NCBI GenBank assembly: GCA_021819045.1
Contig: JAKASM010000021.1
Span: 1-6,472, forward strand
Source: Microcaldota archaeon
GTDB lineage: Archaea; Micrarchaeota; Micrarchaeia; Micrarchaeales; Micrarchaeaceae
Length of the DNA: 6,472 nucleotides
Direction: 5' to 3'
The notes beneath the pieces were generated by a model. It did not search any database. It was not told the DNA's origin and saw only the letters and a list, made by a program, of their open reading frames with translations. Within the stretch, counting starts at the first letter, position 1; each line of letters starts with the position of its first letter. The position numbers and the translations under genes are program-made. Positions 1-4,502 of this stretch are shown here, one piece after another.

Positions 1-595
1 CAGCTACTTCATCAGCAAGCTTGAAAGCCTGATCCATTGGAAGATTTGGGTAAAGATCTGCTAGCCTCTGGTTGTCTATGACTATTAGAGTGTCTATATT
101 CTTCCTCAGTTCCTCTATTCCTTTTTCGGCAACCTTCATTCTTATCCTTTCGAGCCTGAACGGATACGTGACTATCCCTATTACAACAGCGCCGGAGCTT
201 TTTGCAATCCCTGCAACTACTGGGGCTGCGCCAGTGCCTGTACCTCCGCCCATGCCGGCGGATAGGAATACTAGGTTATAATCGCGGAGAGCCTCTTCGA
301 GCTCTTTCTGCGAATATTGTGCTGCCTTATTGGCGACTTCTGGAAAACCACCTGCGCCTAAACCTTTGGTTAGAGGCCCACCTATCAGCATTCTCCTTAT
401 ACCCGGATCCAGCGTGTTTAGGTGCTTGGCGTCGGTATTTATCGCCATAAGAGATGCTCCCTTGACCCCAATCCGGCTTATTCTCTGGATTGTGTTGCTT
501 CCTCCTCCGCCTATTCCACATACTGCAATTCTTGCCCTAAAGAGTTCGTCTTCATTGTTTGCGGTTTGGTTAAGCGCAGCATCGACAATTTCCAT
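1..595 (-). CDS. ftsZ: Cell division GTPase FtsZ, N-terminal part (cut by the window edge)
   Basis: This is the tubulin-like GTPase that polymerises into the cytokinetic ring at the inner face of the membrane. Only the first 198 residues are present; the C-terminal half lies off the left edge. Reading from ATG at 595, the nucleotide-binding glycine loop GIGGGGSN is at residues 27-34, NTD at 53-55, the tubulin/FtsZ signature GGGTGTG at 116-122 followed by AAP, and YPF/LER at 144-150. A short acidic N-terminal tail of about 20 residues precedes the GTPase fold, as is usual. ATG 595 is the best start because an in-frame stop lies upstream, no other ATG lies between, and a TATA-like box sits 33 bases upstream. 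No Shine-Dalgarno is evident. FtsZ identity is secure; I cannot tell archaeal FtsZ1 from FtsZ2 with only this half. Confidence 0.96.
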   Translation of the reverse strand, partial: MEIVDAALNQTANNEDELFRARIAVCGIGGGGSNTIQRISRIGVKGASLMAINTDAKHLNTLDPGIRRMLIGGPLTKGLGAGGFPEVANKAAQYSQKELEEALRDYNLVFLSAGMGGGTGTGAAPVVAGIAKSSGAVVIGIVTYPFRLERIRMKVAEKGIEELRKNIDTLIVIDNQRLADLYPNLPMDQAFKLADEVA

Positions 596-622
596 CCTAG
601 CACTATCTTTACTCTCTGAGAA

Positions 623-633
623 CCTATAAATAG
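623..633 (-). promoter_or_regulatory. TATA box of ftsZ
   Basis: The minus strand reads CTATTTATAGG here, with its centre about 33 bases before the ftsZ ATG at 595. With the usual archaeal spacing of about 25 bases from TATA centre to transcription start, the mRNA would begin only a few bases before the ATG. That agrees with the lack of a ribosome binding site. The start site itself is inferred. Confidence 0.55.
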
Positions 634-667
634 ATTTTCTTTTGTTGCTCGTTTAGCTTTTGTAAGG

Positions 668-721
668 GTGTGTGTATGCACACGAGTATTTTAGCGGTTA
701 CCTTTATGCGCAATGCTTGCG
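668..721. other. Two small hairpins in the spacer between the 85-aa gene and ftsZ
   Basis: Two perfect 5-bp hairpins lie in the 135-base spacer. One is GTGTG-TATG-CACAC at 670-683 and the other is CGCAA-TGC-TTGCG at 709-721. On the minus strand they follow the stop of the 85-aa gene and precede the ftsZ promoter, so they could mark its transcript 3' end. However, no T-run follows them on that strand. Stems this short are also common by chance. Confidence 0.25.
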
Positions 722-730
722 AGAGGGATA

Positions 731-988
731 TTATCGGTACATAAATGTATCATTCTCTTCATTCCTTTTAAGGTTTGCAAGGTCGCTTTCCGATTTGGTA
801 ATTAGTATGAGTATGGTTGGCGTTTTGCTTTCTGGGTCTGCAACTACTTTTAGTTCTAAATCTACTTTAGGTCCGATCTTTTGCATAAACTCTTCGATCT
901 TGCCTTTTATGGGTATTCTGATGGTGATAATTTTGCCATTAAACACTGCCGTTTTGGGCTCGTCCTTTTTCTTTTCTTTCTCAACCAT
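731..988 (-). CDS. Unassigned small protein (85 aa) upstream of ftsZ
   Basis: I do not recognise this protein. It starts with a very charged tail (MVEKEKKKDEPK), followed by what looks like a compact alpha/beta domain: a strand at about residues 14-26 (VFNGKIITIRIPI), a helix at 29-39, strands near 43-50 and 57-65, and a charged C-terminal helix. There are no membrane segments, cysteines or metal motifs. ATG 988 is preferred over in-frame TTG 1000 or GTG 997 because GGTGG lies five bases before it. The opposite strand carries a longer open frame, but it is rich in Ser and Phe and looks like the antisense of a Lys/Glu-rich gene. It lies on the same strand as ftsZ, 135 bases upstream, but ftsZ has its own promoter, so a shared role is only a possibility. 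Confidence 0.6.
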   Translation of the reverse strand: MVEKEKKKDEPKTAVFNGKIITIRIPIKGKIEEFMQKIGPKVDLELKVVADPESKTPTILILITKSESDLANLKRNEENDTFMYR

Positions 989-993
989 TACAT

Positions 994-998
994 CCACC
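994..998 (-). promoter_or_regulatory. Ribosome binding site deciding the start of the 85-aa gene
   Basis: GGTGG on the minus strand, five bases before ATG 988, matches the GGTG core complementary to the archaeal 16S 3' end. It favours ATG 988 over the upstream TTG and GTG codons, which it overlaps. A TATA-like ATTTAAG at about 1020-1026 lies about 35 bases upstream of the ATG and could start a transcript with a short leader. Confidence 0.5.
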
Positions 999-1199
999 AA
1001 TCTTATTTGGGCGCGAATGCTTAAATGTTTTGCTTTGCAGGATATTTACCTTAGGGTCGTAGTGGGAGGGGATTTTGGACCGCTGCATATAAAGCAGCCA
1101 TAAATTAAACTCTGCTTGTTTCCTTTCCACATATAGAAAAATATTTAAGGACTCGCTGCAAAAGCTATCTATAAAGACTTACAGAACGCATAGCAGAAA

Positions 1200-1224
1200 G
1201 CCCCTATCTTTTAGATAGAAGGGC
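1200..1224 (+). other. Strong hairpin upstream of rpl10e
   Basis: GCCC (1200-1203) pairs with GGGC (1221-1224), and CTATCT (1204-1209) pairs with AGATAG (1213-1218). The loop is TTT and there is an AA bulge at 1219-1220, giving ten base pairs in all. A second copy of CTATCT at 1165-1170 could pair with the same AGATAG, so two folds compete. There is no U-run after it, so it is not an obvious terminator. Its function is unknown. Confidence 0.4.
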
Positions 1225-1238
1225 ATGTCGGTAGGCAT

Positions 1239-1245
1239 TATATAT
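1239..1245 (+). promoter_or_regulatory. TATA box of rpl10e-dph2
   Basis: The plus strand reads TATATAT centred near 1242, 40 bases before the rpl10e ATG. A start about 25 bases downstream would give a leader of roughly 14 bases. No Shine-Dalgarno is visible before ATG 1282, so initiation probably relies on the short leader. Confidence 0.5.
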
Positions 1246-1281
1246 CTGCGTGCTTCTCCTAAATTGTAATAGTGTATTAGC

Positions 1282-1827
1282 ATGGCAAGATTAAGACCCG
1301 CAAGGACATGTAGGACTCCGAATTCGCAGGCATGGGCAAGGTACTCTCTAAGAAAACCCAGGAAAAATTATGTGAGGGCTCTGCCGCACACCAGTCTTTT
1401 GGTATTCAGAATGGGGGTGGATAGTAATAGCTATGATATGGAGGCCACATTAGATACAGAGATACCAATACAGCTGCGGTCTAACTCTATCGAGGCTGCG
1501 CGAATGGTCGCTAACAAGTATCTTGAATCGAATATACCGAATATGTACTATTTCGTGGTAAAGAGCTACCCGCATAATGTAATACGTGAGCACAAGATGG
1601 CCACAGGAGCTGGTGCTGACAGAATCTCTCAGGGAATGAGCCTCGCATTCGGCACGCCTGTATCTGTAGCAGCCAGGCTCAGGGCTAGGCAATCCGTTTT
1701 TATGATAAGGTCGAATAGCGAAAATGCGGCAATAGTGAAGCATGCTCTGAAAAGGGCGATGTCAAAGCTTTCCGGCAGGTATAGAATAAAAACAAAGATA
1801 GTTGATAAGGCCAGAGCTGCCGCCTGA
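1282..1827 (+). CDS. rpl10e: Large-subunit ribosomal protein L10e (uL16 family)
   Basis: This is the archaeal/eukaryotic member of the L16/L10e family, which sits near the peptidyl-transferase centre and the A-site tRNA in the large subunit. The 181 residues begin with the family-typical MARLRPARTCR. They carry the hallmark basic block PHNVIREHKMATGAGADR at 97-114, then GMSLAFGTPVSVAARLR (118-134). The C-terminal helix KHALKRAMSKL (153-163) is also standard. Archaeal members are usually a little shorter, about 160-175 residues, and the extra length is in an Ala/Lys-rich C-terminal tail. The start is fixed by conservation of the N-terminus. Its TGA stop is nine bases before the dph2 ATG, so the two genes are probably co-transcribed. 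Confidence 0.97.
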   Translation: MARLRPARTCRTPNSQAWARYSLRKPRKNYVRALPHTSLLVFRMGVDSNSYDMEATLDTEIPIQLRSNSIEAARMVANKYLESNIPNMYYFVVKSYPHNVIREHKMATGAGADRISQGMSLAFGTPVSVAARLRARQSVFMIRSNSENAAIVKHALKRAMSKLSGRYRIKTKIVDKARAAA

Positions 1828-1836
1828 GGGATTTGG

Positions 1837-2766
1837 ATGAGGCTTCTTTTGCAATTTCCAGAAGGGCTGAAGCAGCATGCTCTAGAGTATGCAAAAAAGC
1901 TTGAGCTGCAGGGCAACGAGGTATTCATATCGGCCTCGCCAACTTTCGGAGCATGCGACCTTGCAATAGAAGAAGCCAAGGCCATAAAAGCCGATAAGAT
2001 TGTGCATTTCGGCCATGCAGAGTTCCATAAGGTTGATTTTGAAGTTGAATACATTGAATACAAGATAGATGCCCCGATGGCAATATTGGAAATGGCGCTG
2101 CCATTTTTAAGCAGATATAAGAGGATTGGACTTGTCACGACCATACAGCATGTGCATCAGTTGCCTGCAATAAAGGAGTTCTTTGAAGGACATGGGAAGG
2201 AGATTATAATAGGAAGGCCTTATGGTTTTGCGAAGAAGCCTGGGCAGATACTAGGCTGCGATGTAGGCAGCGCTGCAAGCATTGATAGATGCGTTGATGC
2301 GTTTGTGTATTTCGGCGGAGGGATGTTTCATCCTCTTGGTGCACTTCTGAATACCACAAAGCCATTTCTTGTGATAGAGCCTTTTGTGGGCAAGGTCGAA
2401 TTCATAGACAGTTACAGGAAGACCTACAAAGGCAAAAGCAAAGGAAAGATACTAAGTGCAATGAATGCGAGGAGATTTGGCATACTTCTCACAACAAAGA
2501 ATGGCCAGCACAATGGGGCATTGGCGAAACTGCTGAAAGAGAGGATAGAGGGGGCAGGATTTGAGGCAGAGGTTCTTGTAGCCAACACCTTCGACTTTAC
2601 CTCCTTGGGGAATATGCTTGAATTTGAAGCTTTTGTTAATACGGCTTGCCCAAGAATAGCTATAGACGACTCTGATAGGATAGGAAAACCTTTATTGAGC
2701 CCTAATGAGCTTATCGAGGTGCTGAAAATGAAAGCAGAACTGAAAAAGATTCAGAGCAAGATCTAG
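1837..2766 (+). CDS. dph2: Diphthamide synthase subunit Dph2 (4Fe-4S, radical SAM-like)
   Basis: Archaeal Dph2 is a homodimer that cleaves S-adenosylmethionine in a non-canonical radical reaction. It attaches the 3-amino-3-carboxypropyl group to a histidine of elongation factor 2, the first step of diphthamide synthesis. The 309-residue protein has the three widely spaced cysteines that bind the iron-sulfur cluster, one per domain: C40 (FGACD), C141 (GCDVG) and C271 (NTACPRIAIDD). The N-terminal FPEGLK and the YFGGGMFHPLG motif (158-168) are also typical, and the length is close to family norm. A GAGG overlapping the rpl10e stop lies seven bases before the ATG. Pairing with rpl10e fits a translation operon. 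The family is certain; that it acts on EF2 here follows from the family. Confidence 0.95.
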   Translation: MRLLLQFPEGLKQHALEYAKKLELQGNEVFISASPTFGACDLAIEEAKAIKADKIVHFGHAEFHKVDFEVEYIEYKIDAPMAILEMALPFLSRYKRIGLVTTIQHVHQLPAIKEFFEGHGKEIIIGRPYGFAKKPGQILGCDVGSAASIDRCVDAFVYFGGGMFHPLGALLNTTKPFLVIEPFVGKVEFIDSYRKTYKGKSKGKILSAMNARRFGILLTTKNGQHNGALAKLLKERIEGAGFEAEVLVANTFDFTSLGNMLEFEAFVNTACPRIAIDDSDRIGKPLLSPNELIEVLKMKAELKKIQSKI

Positions 2767-2969
2767 ATATGTGTGTGGCGATCTTCTGTTTTAGGATTTT
2801 GTTGGCTTCTTAGATCTATCTTAAACCGAAAGCCAGATTTGCGGGATGCGGTGTCAAATGCGCATGGTTTTGTTCTGGTCTTTGCTATCCGAAGCACAAG
2901 CATTTGCCACTTTTAATTGCAATCGCATGTGCGGTATGTGTGTTCTAATAGATTCGCCTTAAAGCATAA
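2767..2969. other. Spacer between dph2 and tRNA-Arg with one sizeable hairpin
   Basis: There is no credible ORF and no tRNA, C/D-box or CRISPR signature in these 203 bases. The main structure is an imperfect stem: AAAG (2829-2832) with CTTT (2880-2883), and CCAGA (2833-2837) with TCTGG (2874-2878), with T2879 bulged. Inside is an 8+8-base internal loop and an upper stem ATGCG (2846-2850)/CGCAT (2861-2865). It resembles the outline of a guide RNA hairpin, but no ACA box lies at the right distance on either strand, so I give no class. Confidence 0.35.
2782..2801 (+). terminator. T-rich stretch after dph2, likely transcript end
   Basis: Two TTTT runs (2789-2792 and 2797-2800) lie in a pyrimidine-rich stretch 20-35 bases after the dph2 stop. 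Archaeal RNA polymerase commonly terminates at oligo-T without a hairpin, so this is a reasonable end for the rpl10e-dph2 transcript. Confidence 0.4.
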
Positions 2970-3082
2970 CGGATCTGGCGGGATTTTCAAAACTTTTGAT
3001 TAAACTTTTTCTAAAAGTTTATTTGAACCCGCAACATCCGGGTCCGAAGCCCGGCGCGCTGTCCAAGTTGCGCCACAGATCC
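2970..3082 (-). tRNA. tRNA-Arg (anticodon TCG) with an intron in the T-loop
   Basis: Read on the minus strand, the acceptor stem is GGATCTG/CAGATCC (seven perfect pairs) with discriminator G at 2970 and no encoded CCA. The D-stem is GCGC/GCGC with a ten-base loop containing GG. The anticodon stem is CCGGG/CCCGG, and the seven-base loop CTTCGGA at 3049-3043 gives anticodon TCG (3047-3045), reading arginine CGA and probably other CGN codons. The variable loop is ATGTT. The T-stem GCGGG/CCCGC is split by 45 bases instead of seven. Removing 38 bases restores the loop TTCAAAT and a 75-nt tRNA. All stems pair perfectly, so it should be functional. A TATA box is centred 26 bases before the first tRNA base. 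Confidence 0.95.
2984..3021 (-). other. 38-base bulge-helix-bulge tRNA intron between positions 59 and 60
   Basis: This intron is cut by the tRNA splicing endonuclease. In the pre-tRNA the T-stem is the outer helix. Loop bases TTCA pair with TGAA at the intron 3' end, forming the four-pair central helix. Each side has a three-base bulge AAT, at 3023-3021 and at 2985-2983. The inner helix AAACTTTT/AAAAGTTT is eight perfect pairs closed by a 15-base loop. Cleavage after the second base of each bulge removes exactly 38 bases and leaves TTCAAAT. This is the strict hBHBh' form at a non-canonical site, which in known archaea goes with the endonuclease types of broad specificity. Confidence 0.93.
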
Positions 3083-3104
3083 GTTATAATTTAGTAAGGA
3101 AAGC

Positions 3105-3111
3105 AATATAT
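3105..3111 (-). promoter_or_regulatory. TATA box of tRNA-Arg
   Basis: The minus strand reads ATATATT, centred at 3108, which is 26 bases upstream of the first base of the mature tRNA (3082). At standard archaeal spacing transcription would start at or very near the mature 5' end, leaving little or no leader for RNase P to remove. Confidence 0.65.
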
Positions 3112-3112
3112 G

Positions 3113-3360
3113 GTTGTGTGCTTGCAGCGGTAAAGAACCATTCGCTCGCACACGTGTAATTAACAACGTGGGCTGGAAATCCGGCATGCTGCAGCTGAGA
3201 ATGAGAGCGAACCGCTGTCTAAGATGCGCGCAAAGATAAATGTAGTAGTTTGTTCAGAAGTAGATAAGTAATAAAAGGAGTGTAATGGAACTTGCAAGAT
3301 GCAAGAGCCTGCAGTGGTAGGGTAAGCTCCTAGCCTTTTGTTGGGAGAGGATGCCACTAA
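3113..3360 (+). ncRNA. Possible structured RNA of unknown family (strand uncertain)
   Basis: This 248-base stretch lacks a credible gene but has many possible helices. A long-range stem is CAGCGGT (3125-3131) with ACCGCTG (3211-3217), directly stacked on the 3' side by TCGCTC (3142-3147)/GAGCGA (3205-3210). Inside are hairpins CACGT (3151-3155)/ACGTG (3166-3170) and GCTGG (3172-3176)/CCGGC (3181-3185) with loop AAAT. Further on come CTTGCA (3291-3296)/TGCAAG (3300-3305), and AGTGGT (3313-3318)/GCCACT (3353-3358) enclosing an eight-pair hairpin at 3327-3347. A competing local hairpin pairs GTGTGC (3116-3121) with GCACAC (3148-3153). A TATA-like TTATAATTT at 3084-3092 could start it on the plus strand. 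I find no SRP, RNase P or 5S hallmark. It could also be plain spacer. Confidence 0.3.
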
Positions 3361-3361
3361 T

Positions 3362-4072
3362 CTAGAAGTTTGCAAGCCTGGTCTGCTTTATTTCATACAT
3401 TGTCTGCCAATACTCGCGTATGTGCGGCTTTAGCACTCCGTTCTTCATGTTCTCCTTTATGGCTGCAATTGTGTAAGAATCTGCCGGGTAACCAGATCCA
3501 ATCTCAACCCCTAACTGCTTTGCTATCTTATCTATCTCCCAGTCCCTTTCCACCTTAGCTATTATGCTGGCTGCAGAAACTACAGGGTATATGGAGTCTG
3601 CCTTGTGCTCTGCTATTATTTTTGTGTATTTGACGCCTTTTTCCAGTTTTAGCGGAATACCGGTAATCTTTGTTGGTCTGTTTGATGAGAGGTTTACTCT
3701 CATGCCGAATTTTTCAGGTATAACATCCGGCGAGTCAAGATAAAGAGTGCTTATATCTGCAGACAAGTTATTGAAAAGCCTTGCAAAGTGCATCGCTTCA
3801 AGTTCATTAAGGGAAATTTTGCTCCTCATTGCCTCATTTATCTCAGCGGGAGCTATCTTGCTTACTTTAACATCAACTGCGATCTCTTTTATCATATCGT
3901 AGAGGTTCTCCCTTCTTCTCCTTGAAAGAAGTTTAGAATCCCTCACCCCTATGTCCGTGAGCCTATGGGTAGCGCTTTTCTTTATAGCAACAAGAGCGAC
4001 AACTAATGGCCCTATCAGCGCGCCCCTTCCGGCTTCGTCACCTCCGCATATTATTATCTGACTGCCTGGCAT
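3362..4072 (-). CDS. rnhB: Ribonuclease HII
   Basis: RNase HII cleaves the RNA strand of RNA-DNA hybrids and nicks at single ribonucleotides in DNA, starting ribonucleotide excision repair and helping remove primers. The 236 residues show the family core. GGDEAGRG is at 10-17, with catalytic D12 and E13 and the GRG motif that contacts the ribonucleotide. The third acidic residue is D113 in YLDSPD. The fourth is D159 in HKADSIYPVVSAASIIAKVERD. The conserved tyrosine follows at 195 in GSGYP. The usual GYPSD is GYPAD here, a mild change. Length is normal for archaeal RNase HII. ATG 4072 has TATA-like sequence about 24-32 bases upstream and no clear ribosome binding site. The PRC-barrel gene lies 54 bases upstream on the same strand. 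Confidence 0.95.
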   Translation of the reverse strand: MPGSQIIICGGDEAGRGALIGPLVVALVAIKKSATHRLTDIGVRDSKLLSRRRRENLYDMIKEIAVDVKVSKIAPAEINEAMRSKISLNELEAMHFARLFNNLSADISTLYLDSPDVIPEKFGMRVNLSSNRPTKITGIPLKLEKGVKYTKIIAEHKADSIYPVVSAASIIAKVERDWEIDKIAKQLGVEIGSGYPADSYTIAAIKENMKNGVLKPHIREYWQTMYEIKQTRLANF

Positions 4073-4108
4073 ATCAACGATTAACTATTGTTGATAAAAG
4101 CTTAAAAA
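4073..4108 (-). promoter_or_regulatory. rnhB promoter with an inverted repeat over the start region
   Basis: The minus strand has TTTTTAAG (4108-4101) and CTTTTATC (4100-4093), either of which could serve as the TATA box, and predicts a start at or a few bases before ATG 4072. Immediately before the ATG lies ATCAAC (4073-4078) and its inverse GTTGAT (4090-4095), with an 11-base spacer. This repeat spans the space between TATA box and start codon, where a repressor would act. That role is inference. Confidence 0.45.
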
Positions 4109-4126
4109 TGCGATTGGATTTAGTGT

Positions 4127-4378
4127 CTAAAGCTCTTTCCTGTCAACAACTATGAAATCATTGACCGCCCTTACTGAGGAGTAAGGAACCCTTACAGAGC
4201 CGCCTTCGCTCTTTATCTTGTTTGCAAGCCCCCCGTCGAGGCTTGGTTCAACGAGTATAGCATTAATCTTGCCTGTCACATCGCTTATCTCTGCATCTAT
4301 GAATCTGCCAAGGTCGTATCCATCTACAGTTACTACACGTTTCCCTACCAGCTGCTTTGCAATAATGTATTTTACCAT
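4127..4378 (-). CDS. PRC-barrel domain protein
   Basis: This is a small single-domain protein (83 aa) of the PRC-barrel type, a beta-barrel also found in the photosynthetic reaction centre H subunit and in RimM. Archaea have stand-alone versions of about this size. The pattern is clear: IAKQLVGKRVVTVDGYDLGRF at about 6-26, ISDVTGKINAILVEP (31-45), then VRVPYSSVRAVNDFIVV (62-78). In other PRC-barrels the last stretch forms the closing strands. No partner or substrate can be named; in archaea the family has been linked with RNA metabolism and with cell division (CdpB proteins). The start is supported by GAGGTG five bases before the ATG. It lies 54 bases upstream of rnhB on the same strand and is divergent from the winged-helix gene. 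Confidence 0.85.
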   Translation of the reverse strand: MVKYIIAKQLVGKRVVTVDGYDLGRFIDAEISDVTGKINAILVEPSLDGGLANKIKSEGGSVRVPYSSVRAVNDFIVVDRKEL

Positions 4379-4383
4379 GCCTA

Positions 4384-4389
4384 CACCTC
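4384..4389 (-). promoter_or_regulatory. Strong ribosome binding site of the PRC-barrel gene
   Basis: GAGGTG on the minus strand, five bases before ATG 4378, is a near-perfect complement to the archaeal 16S 3' end and the best Shine-Dalgarno in the window. A TATA-like TATATTAATAG centred near 4427 would give a leader of about 23 bases containing it. Confidence 0.65.
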
Positions 4390-4470
4390 TAGTCGCAATA
4401 AATATTACAATAGGAAACTATTAATATACTTATGCTTCTGACTGCAGATGCGGAATTTTGCAGGATTGCA

Positions 4471-4480
4471 ATTTATATAT
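4471..4480 (+). promoter_or_regulatory. TATA box of the winged-helix gene
   Basis: ATTTATATAT lies with its centre about 27 bases before ATG 4503, so the transcript should start at the ATG itself and be leaderless. It also lies inside the reading frame that would follow from the earlier in-frame ATG at 4458, which argues against that longer form. Confidence 0.7.
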
Positions 4481-4502
4481 GGGTTTAAACAATATTGGTT
4501 CC

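Larger units (their letters stand above)
1001..1281. other. Divergent spacer between the 85-aa gene and rpl10e
   Basis: No credible coding sequence is seen here. The left part holds the minus-strand promoter and a 5-bp hairpin (GCTGC at 1082-1086 with GCAGC at 1094-1098) whose loop is itself TATA-like (ATATAAA). The right part has a TATA-like AAATATTTAAGG at about 1139-1150. It is followed by a stem of GCTAT (1164-1168) with ATAGC (1190-1194), then a strong hairpin at 1200-1224, then a second TATA-like box at 1239-1245. The spacing suggests either a long structured leader for rpl10e or a separate small RNA. Confidence 0.4.

Noticed and set aside
672..1103. Plus-strand open frame of 143 codons over the 85-aa gene
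   Set aside because: Ser/Phe-rich composition typical of an antisense shadow of a Lys/Glu-rich gene, with no ribosome binding site or promoter. The minus-strand frame has GGTGG at the right spacing.
1181..1186. ACAGAA, recalling the conserved P4 motif of RNase P RNA
   Set aside because: The partner motif GGAAAGUCC is absent at any sensible distance and the spacer is too short for the rest of the RNA.
1629..2144. Minus-strand open frame of 171 codons across rpl10e and dph2
   Set aside because: It overlaps two conserved genes and spans their junction; a shadow frame.
2829..2898. H/ACA guide RNA
   Set aside because: The hairpin outline fits loosely, but the ACA is about 30 bases from the loop instead of the usual 14-16 and no kink-turn is visible.
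2984..3021. The AT-rich tRNA insert read as a disrupting insertion (pseudogene)
   Set aside because: Its ends form a perfect BHB motif and removal restores a fully paired tRNA, so it is an intron and not damage.
3172..3185. GCTGGAAATCCGGC, faintly like RNase P or SRP core sequences
   Set aside because: It closes as a simple hairpin, and the other conserved blocks of both RNAs are missing on either strand.
3285..3320. 11-codon ORF with a good GGAG site four bases before its ATG
   Set aside because: Very short, no similarity to a leader peptide, no clear gene to regulate downstream on the plus strand, and it lies in a helix-rich stretch. The chance is high.
3160..3375. Minus-strand 71-codon frame between the tRNA and rnhB
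   Set aside because: No family, no start signals, Ser-rich and overlapping the rnhB end. Base pairing potential explains this stretch better.
4458..4502. N-terminal extension of the winged-helix protein from ATG 4458
   Set aside because: The extra 15 codons contain the best TATA box, centred 27 bases before ATG 4503, and encode no family-like sequence.
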